This document shows, one piece after another, positions 5,361-5,736 of a DNA stretch of 5,736 bases. Origin of the DNA: an uncultured Collinsella sp. (lineage in GTDB: Bacteria; Actinomycetota; Coriobacteriia; Coriobacteriales; Coriobacteriaceae). Within the stretch, counting starts at the first letter, position 1. Every line of letters starts with the position of its first letter. Below the pieces are notes generated by a model, which saw only the letters and a list, made by a program, of their open reading frames with translations, searched no databases and was not told where the DNA came from. Position numbers and translations under genes: made by a program. The stretch spans positions 1 through 5,736 of the forward strand of contig CABQJK010000066.1 in assembly GCA_902464495.1 (NCBI GenBank), read 5' to 3'.

Positions 5361-5389
5361 CACTCATCGGGGACGTACTTAAATGAGTG
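5361..5389. repeat. GGGGACG-loop stem-loop, in composite copy 2
   Basis: CACTCAT (5361-5367) pairs with ATGAGTG (5383-5389). The loop GGGGACGTACTTA (5369-5381) is identical to that at 2153-2165. The lower stem seen in copy 1 is lost here and there is a C/A mismatch at 5368/5382, so this copy looks partly decayed. Confidence 0.65.
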
Positions 5390-5403
5390 CCCGCAGAATG
5401 AAA

Positions 5404-5459
5404 GTGGATAATCTCCCGTTTTTGGGCTGTGCTTTGGGCAAAAGTGGGAGATTATCCAC
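5404..5459. repeat. Long hairpin with 14-bp perfect arms, composite copy 2
   Basis: GTGGATAATCTCCC at 5404-5417 pairs perfectly with 5446-5459. The loop begins GTTTTTGG, as in the copy at 2184-2247. Outer arm pairs present in copy 1 are missing here. Together with the preceding stem-loop, this is the best conserved part of the composite repeat. Confidence 0.75.
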
Positions 5460-5494
5460 GCTCATCCGGTAAGCGTCCAAAAATCCACGCTCAT
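5454..5494. repeat. 12-bp direct repeat ATCCACGCTCAT
   Basis: ATCCACGCTCAT occurs at 5454-5465 and again at 5483-5494, a 29-bp period. The first copy overlaps the right arm of the preceding hairpin. It may be a leftover of a further decayed repeat unit. The remainder up to the tgt promoter (5495-5560) shows no gene or clear structure. Confidence 0.4.
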
Positions 5495-5563
5495 TTGCCG
5501 TGTCCCTGCCGTATCCTCCTCGCACCAGTTTCTGTCGAGTCGGTGCTTCTTGCGGGTTGCCCG

Positions 5564-5569
5564 TATAAT
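5564..5569 (+). promoter_or_regulatory. -10 box of the tgt promoter
   Basis: TATAAT is a perfect consensus match. It sits about 38 nt upstream of the tgt start and would give a leader of about 30 nt with AAGGAG at 5592-5597. The -35 region (around 5541-5546, CGGTGC) is poor and there is no TGn extension. Its presence suggests that tgt is transcribed on its own here, not by read-through from the SDR gene. No preQ1 aptamer fits between this box and the start codon. Confidence 0.6.
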
Positions 5570-5606
5570 GGTTTGCGTATGAACCGCAACCAAGGAGTTC
5601 CAGTTT

Positions 5607-5736
<130 letters not shown>

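Overview
The window looks like chromosomal DNA from a GC-rich gut actinobacterium of the class Coriobacteriia, most likely Collinsella. This is an inference. It rests on GC-rich codon choice, on QueH (not QueG) next to QueA, on a bile-acid-type short-chain dehydrogenase, and on stem-loop repeats with GGGGACG loops that I associate with that genus. No database search was possible.

Layout. Positions 1-121 hold a perfect 35-bp inverted repeat ending just before the ribosome binding site of queH (122-697, +). After a 64-nt gap comes queA (762-1979, +). The non-coding stretch 1980-2310 is packed with secondary structure: a hairpin touching the queA stop, a long branched RNA-like fold, and three repeat hairpins. 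A minus-strand gene (2311-4074) encodes an acidic, coiled-coil protein with a single C-terminal membrane helix and no recognised function. From a divergent 295-nt intergenic region, a plus-strand gene (4370-5170) encodes an SDR oxidoreductase resembling NADP-dependent 12alpha-hydroxysteroid dehydrogenase. Positions 5171-5606 repeat the architecture found after queA, in the same order and orientation. The window ends in the first 43 codons of tgt (5607-5736, +).

How the genes fit together. Tgt, QueA and QueH are three steps of queuosine tRNA modification: base exchange at G34, addition of the epoxycyclopentanediol group, and reduction of epoxyqueuosine. tgt is separated from queH-queA by the coiled-coil gene and the SDR gene, neither of which has an evident role in queuosine synthesis. 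This two-gene segment is bracketed by two direct copies of the composite structured element.

The most interesting signal is that element (about 1979-2141 and 5172-5336). The two copies differ in most helix positions yet keep the same fold, with compensatory base-pair changes in several helices, a bulged T at the same place, and an invariant AGAA-capped hairpin tip. This indicates selection on RNA structure. Around it lies a second family of short stem-loops with a conserved 13-nt loop (GGGGACGTNCTTA) and unrelated stems, which resembles REP-type mobile or repeated elements.
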